Shown here: positions 38,392 to 41,503 of the stretch, piece after piece | How the letters are laid out: every line of letters begins with the position of its first letter | How positions within the stretch are numbered: the stretch's first letter is position 1 | NCBI GenBank assembly: GCA_018304295.1 | Contig: JAGVWK010000045.1 | Location: 1-41,503, forward strand | Length of the DNA stretch: 41,503 nucleotides | Source: Microcaldota archaeon | Lineage (GTDB): Archaea; Micrarchaeota; Micrarchaeia; Anstonellales; Anstonellaceae | Direction of reading: 5' to 3' | The notes under the pieces: model-generated | Database searches by the model: none | What the model saw: the letters and a program-made list of their open reading frames with translations, nothing else | What the model was told of the DNA's origin: nothing | Program-made: the position numbers and the translations under genes

Positions 38392-38527
38392 CGTCGGCTG
38401 CGTTCAGGCATCGGTTGCGGTCAAACGTCGGCTGCGTTCAGGCATCGGCTTTGGTCAGGCATCGGTTGCGGTCAAACGTCGGCTGCGTTCAGGCATCGGC
38501 TGGAGCCAAGCATCAGCTGCTGCGCGT
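38392..38527. repeat. 17-bp degenerate tandem repeat (about 8 units)
   Basis: Units alternate between CGTCGGCTGCGTTCAGG and CATCGGTTGCGGTCAAA-type forms at 38392, 38409, 38426, 38443, 38460, 38477, 38494 and 38511. Units 1, 3 and 6 are identical. The last overlaps the stop of the giant surface protein gene, the others lie in the gap to the pilin. A shorter 13-bp GGAAGCGCAAGCC pair lies at about 38340-38365. Confidence 0.9.
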
Positions 38528-41503
38528 TATTGTGCGCACTTCGGTCTGGTTGTAACGGCCTTCTATGTCTTTTGCATAGCCGAAGTAATCGTATGGTTTA
38601 ACAACCATCGGCTGCTGCGTGTAGAATTGCCATTGGGAGAGCGCAGGGCGGTATAAGTTGGAATAATATTGCTGCAATATTTGCGGGTACGTGAGTGCGC
38701 GGCCGTATATGCGCACCTCGTCTATGTCGCCTTCAAAACTGTCTGCCTTGCCATCTGCGCCAAGGTCGCCTATGTGCAGGGCATTGTCTGAAATGCTATA
38801 GTTTATTGTCCCGTCCTTGTTTGTTGTGTCCTCGTTCACGCCATTGAGATACAGCCTTAGGTTAAGCCCGTCATAAGTGCACATTATGTGACTCCATGGC
38901 CCGTCTGGCGTGGCTGTTGTTGAACTGGCGGTGTAGTTGGAATCTTTTATTGATGCGATGCAGGAAAACAGGCCGGTTAGCGGCGAGTACTTTATGCCGT
39001 ATGAGGTTTCCTGTGCACCTGCCTGCCTTCCATAGGAAAGCACATAGTTGCCGCTTGCGTTGGAGCCGCCACCAGAGGACCGGACCCATGCCCCAAAGGA
39101 TATTTGTGATGGTTCAAGCGAGCCGCTTGTGCTCACATTAATGTAATCGTTAGTGCCGTCAAACAGTATTGTGCTGGCGTATTTGCCATCTGGTTTCCAT
39201 GAGCAGGACGCTCCCATCCCGATGCACGTGCCATGGTTTGCGCCAAGCGAAACATCATGCGCATGCGTGCTGGCTCCGCTTTCGTTCAGCACGCCAACTA
39301 AGTCAAGGTTGAGCATGAGAACAAGCCCGCTGTCGTAAATTGAATAGTTGCTGCTGTTCCAGCCCCACGTGAAGTTTGCAATGTCCGTGCTGTTTAGCGT
39401 AATGTTAACAAATGCGGTCGTGTTTGTGGTTGTGGCGTTGTCGCCTGCGGTGGGTGGCACAAAGTATATGGGCATTTCAGCTGGCGTGGGCGCATACCAG
39501 TATGCTAGAAGCTCGCTTATGCTCCAGTCATAGTTCCTGCCGTTTGTGCGGTTGTACCATGAGGTGTTTATCTGGCCGGTTGCGCTTATGCCGTTTGCAC
39601 CTTGCAGCGGCCACCAGCCAATGTTGAGGTCAGAGCTTATGTTTTGCGCCGAGTCGGAATAGAATTTTTGCACGCTGCTGCTGTTGTATGTGTATGCATT
39701 GGACACGTTGTAGAAATAGTTGTTTGCAGAGCCTGCAAGGTAAATTCCTTTTTGCGCGCTCACAGGCTCAATTGCCATGTGGAAGAAGCTGTTGGAAGTT
39801 GAGTTCAGCAGGTAAACCGTAGTGTTGTCTGTCGCATAGGCGCTAATGCCAGTGAAAGTATTGTTAGTTGAGTTTGCGAGGTGCAATGCTGCGCTGCGGT
39901 TGGAGTTTGCAATATCGCTGGAGAGGGTATTGTTGCTGCTTCCGAGTACGAATATGCCGTATGAAGAATCGGAAGAGCCGTTGTTCTGGCTTAGTGTGCT
40001 GGAGTTGGACGATATCAGGTAGATGCCGTCCGATGTCCTTGAGCTTCCGGTATTGTTGAAAAGCGAAGAGTACGTTGCGCCTGCAAGGCGGATGCCAAAG
40101 CCGCCGGAAGTTGAGATTCCCGTGTTGTTTGTCAGGGTGTTGTTTGTATTTGTGAAAAGGGAAATGCCCGAGCCGGAGGTTGCGCTGGTGCCGCGGTTGT
40201 TTTGAAGGATGTTGCTGTCAGATGATGTGTATATGTATATGCCGTATCCTGCGCCAAGGGAGGTGCCAACGTTGTTTGTAAGCACGTTGTAGTCAGAGGA
40301 TAATGCATATATTGCGCCCATGCCGACTGATATTGTGGCGTTGTTATTTGCAATGTAATTGGAATCCGAGGAGGCCAGGTATAGGGCACCCGTATCGCTT
40401 GCGGTGGAGCCTGACGTTATTGCATTTCCTGTTATGTTGTTGAGGTGCGAGGAGGAAATCACAAGGGAGTGGGACTGGGCAGAGTAGGCGATGTTGCTTG
40501 TGAGGTTATTGCTGTTTGCGCCTGAGGACAGGTATATGCCGTATCCGGAAGATGCGTATGAGGAGTCGGCGCCGTTGTAAAGGTATATTGCGTAGGCGCT
40601 TGCATAGGTGGTGCTTACTGTATTGTTTTCTATAATGCCGTTGTGCGCGCTGTTGAAGTAGATGCCGTATGTGAAGTTGGATATTATGCAGTTCTTTATT
40701 GTTGCGTTTGATATTGAGCTGTTGGCATAGAAGCCATAGGAGCCCGAGGCATTGACACCCCTTATTGCGTGCCCGTTGCAGTTGAGGGTGATGTTGCTTG
40801 CGGCTGCAATAAAGCAAGTGCCGCTTGTTGAAATGGCATCGTGCGTAAGGTTGTACACAGTGCCTGCAACAGACAGGTTCTGGCAGCCGATGTTTTCAGG
40901 CGCATATGGACCGTAGTCCGCACCCTTTGAAGAAGGCCAGAGCGTGGCGCCAAGTGTTGCTAGGCTGAAGGGTATGTGCGGGCCGCTTTCCGCAAAGCCG
41001 TCGCCATCAACGTCAACTATGTTGTATGCTGAGGCATTGGGGTAGATGTTGCCCTGCGCAAAGCCGTTCACGCTTGTGTTGAACCAGTTGTTGTCCCCAA
41101 GGTTGCTCACCCACGTTGTTGTTGCTGACATGTTGTTCCAGTAGAACAGATTGAACCTGCTTAATGCTGTGAGTGAGACAGCTATCGGTGCAATAATTGT
41201 GTTGTTGCGGAAGAGGGAAAGATTGGAGTTTGCAAGGTATATGCCGCTGGCTGCGGTTTTGGTGTTTGTGAGCTTGCTTAGGATTAAGGTGTTATTCTTG
41301 GAAGCGGATGCGGTAAACGCCCCATAGACATTCTCCGCGGTTACATTTATTCCGCTGAAGGTGTTGTTGTCGCAAAGCTGCTCAAGGTTTATCGGGCTTG
41401 CCACTGAAAGCCCGCTGAAAACGTTGTTGGAGCTTCCGTTGCACCCAATGCCGCCGTTTAGGACCGTGGAATTTGCAATGAGATTGCTGCGTGCGGTATT
41501 TGC
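38513..41503 (-). CDS. Giant surface protein: right-handed beta-helix (NosD-type) repeats plus LamG-like domain (5' end outside window)
   Basis: 996 residues are visible and the frame is open to the window edge. From the edge to about residue 600 are short repeats of the NosD/PbH1 kind (units such as NNTLTNNTG-x-S and SSNSNxLxxN of 20-24 residues), then a linker, and about 700-930 a laminin-G/concanavalin-like domain (ILFDGTNDYINVS, ISFGAWVRSS, WSHIMCTYDGLNLRLYLNGV, GDIDEVRIYGRALT). The tail YFGYAKDIEGRYNQTEVRTIT follows. Dozens of N-x-S/T sequons imply a glycosylated extracellular protein, probably an adhesin or sugar binder. The stop lies next to a 17-bp repeat array before the pilin operon. 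Confidence 0.93.
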   Translation of the reverse strand, partial: ANTARSNLIANSTVLNGGIGCNGSSNNVFSGLSVASPINLEQLCDNNTFSGINVTAENVYGAFTASASKNNTLILSKLTNTKTAASGIYLANSNLSLFRNNTIIAPIAVSLTALSRFNLFYWNNMSATTTWVSNLGDNNWFNTSVNGFAQGNIYPNASAYNIVDVDGDGFAESGPHIPFSLATLGATLWPSSKGADYGPYAPENIGCQNLSVAGTVYNLTHDAISTSGTCFIAAASNITLNCNGHAIRGVNASGSYGFYANSSISNATIKNCIISNFTYGIYFNSAHNGIIENNTVSTTYASAYAIYLYNGADSSYASSGYGIYLSSGANSNNLTSNIAYSAQSHSLVISSSHLNNITGNAITSGSTASDTGALYLASSDSNYIANNNATISVGMGAIYALSSDYNVLTNNVGTSLGAGYGIYIYTSSDSNILQNNRGTSATSGSGISLFTNTNNTLTNNTGISTSGGFGIRLAGATYSSLFNNTGSSRTSDGIYLISSNSSTLSQNNGSSDSSYGIFVLGSSNNTLSSDIANSNRSAALHLANSTNNTFTGISAYATDNTTVYLLNSTSNSFFHMAIEPVSAQKGIYLAGSANNYFYNVSNAYTYNSSSVQKFYSDSAQNISSDLNIGWWPLQGANGISATGQINTSWYNRTNGRNYDWSISELLAYWYAPTPAEMPIYFVPPTAGDNATTTNTTAFVNITLNSTDIANFTWGWNSSNYSIYDSGLVLMLNLDLVGVLNESGASTHAHDVSLGANHGTCIGMGASCSWKPDGKYASTILFDGTNDYINVSTSGSLEPSQISFGAWVRSSGGGSNASGNYVLSYGRQAGAQETSYGIKYSPLTGLFSCIASIKDSNYTASSTTATPDGPWSHIMCTYDGLNLRLYLNGVNEDTTNKDGTINYSISDNALHIGDLGADGKADSFEGDIDEVRIYGRALTYPQILQQYYSNLYRPALSQWQFYTQQPMVVKPYDYFGYAKDIEGRYNQTEVRTITRSS

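Noticed and set aside
38392-38527. CRISPR array
   Set aside because: Units are 17 bp head to tail without spacers and vary between units; no cas genes are in the window.
38255-38656. 133-codon plus-strand frame with repeated QASVAVKRRLRSG
   Set aside because: The repetition is just the 17-bp minisatellite read through (51 = 3 x 17); it opposes the end of the giant surface protein gene and has no ribosome site.

Overview
The window looks like a piece of an archaeal chromosome, most likely a small-genome lineage of the DPANN type (Micrarchaeota or Diapherotrites would fit; I cannot fix the phylum). The archaeal signs are a LysW-dependent lysine pathway, archaeal-size triosephosphate isomerase, archaeal SecF/SecD, archaeal class III signal peptides, TATA boxes placed for leaderless or short-leader mRNAs, GGTGAT/GGAG ribosome sites, and a tRNA gene whose introns fit bulge-helix-bulge splicing. 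Genes are packed with 1-20 bp overlaps. Bacterial-looking genes are mixed in, such as a bacterial-type ThrRS.

Layout. 1-1700: two related polytopic membrane proteins and a small basic protein. 1731-6647: carA-carB and an overlapping phospholipase-D-like exported protein. 6727-7375: a VapBC pair. 7442-9710: a 2-TM potassium channel and a eukaryote-type (GT3) glycogen synthase. 9785-12676: secF-secD. 12750-13210: a RelE-type pair. 13201-23503: an almost complete alpha-aminoadipate lysine route in two same-strand operons: homocitrate synthase, a stand-alone RAM-domain protein, homoaconitase large and small subunits and homoisocitrate dehydrogenase; then lysW-lysX-lysY-lysZ-lysJ-lysK. The 54-residue carrier LysW is encoded at 18222-18386. 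A Fic/Doc-like gene with a 40-codon leader ORF sits on the opposite strand between the two operons. 23703-25957: an ACT-domain protein and an extended class IV aminotransferase that could supply the missing 2-oxoadipate transamination. 25963-27680: a tRNA-like 3' remnant, the AbiEii/AbiEi pair and its paired operators. 27725-28761: tRNA-Thr(CGT), rhodanese, a tiny coiled-coil protein, and an unusual tRNA-Ser(CGA) locus. 28786-32034: tpiA, an unknown protein and thrS. 32072-38268: a Tad/type IV pilus-like operon (pilin, three pilin-like proteins, ATPase, two TadC-type membrane proteins). 38513-41503: the C-terminal part of a giant beta-helix/LamG surface protein.

Most notable points. (1) tRNA-Ser(CGA) is read here as having two introns, one at the canonical anticodon-loop site (30 nt) and one inside the T-loop (88 nt). 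(2) Its 5' exon is duplicated exactly (42 bp) 192 bp upstream, with its own TATA box, followed by a hairpin-rich domain and a T-tract: a candidate structured RNA or tRNA-half gene. (3) The pilus ATPase gene has lost its Walker A segment with a frameshift. (4) Gaps in the pilus operon carry 16-17 bp tandem repeats and a duplicated start-codon region. (5) The AbiE promoter is flanked by two TTAC-N7-GTAA inverted repeats.

All calls come from reading the sequence; no database search was run.
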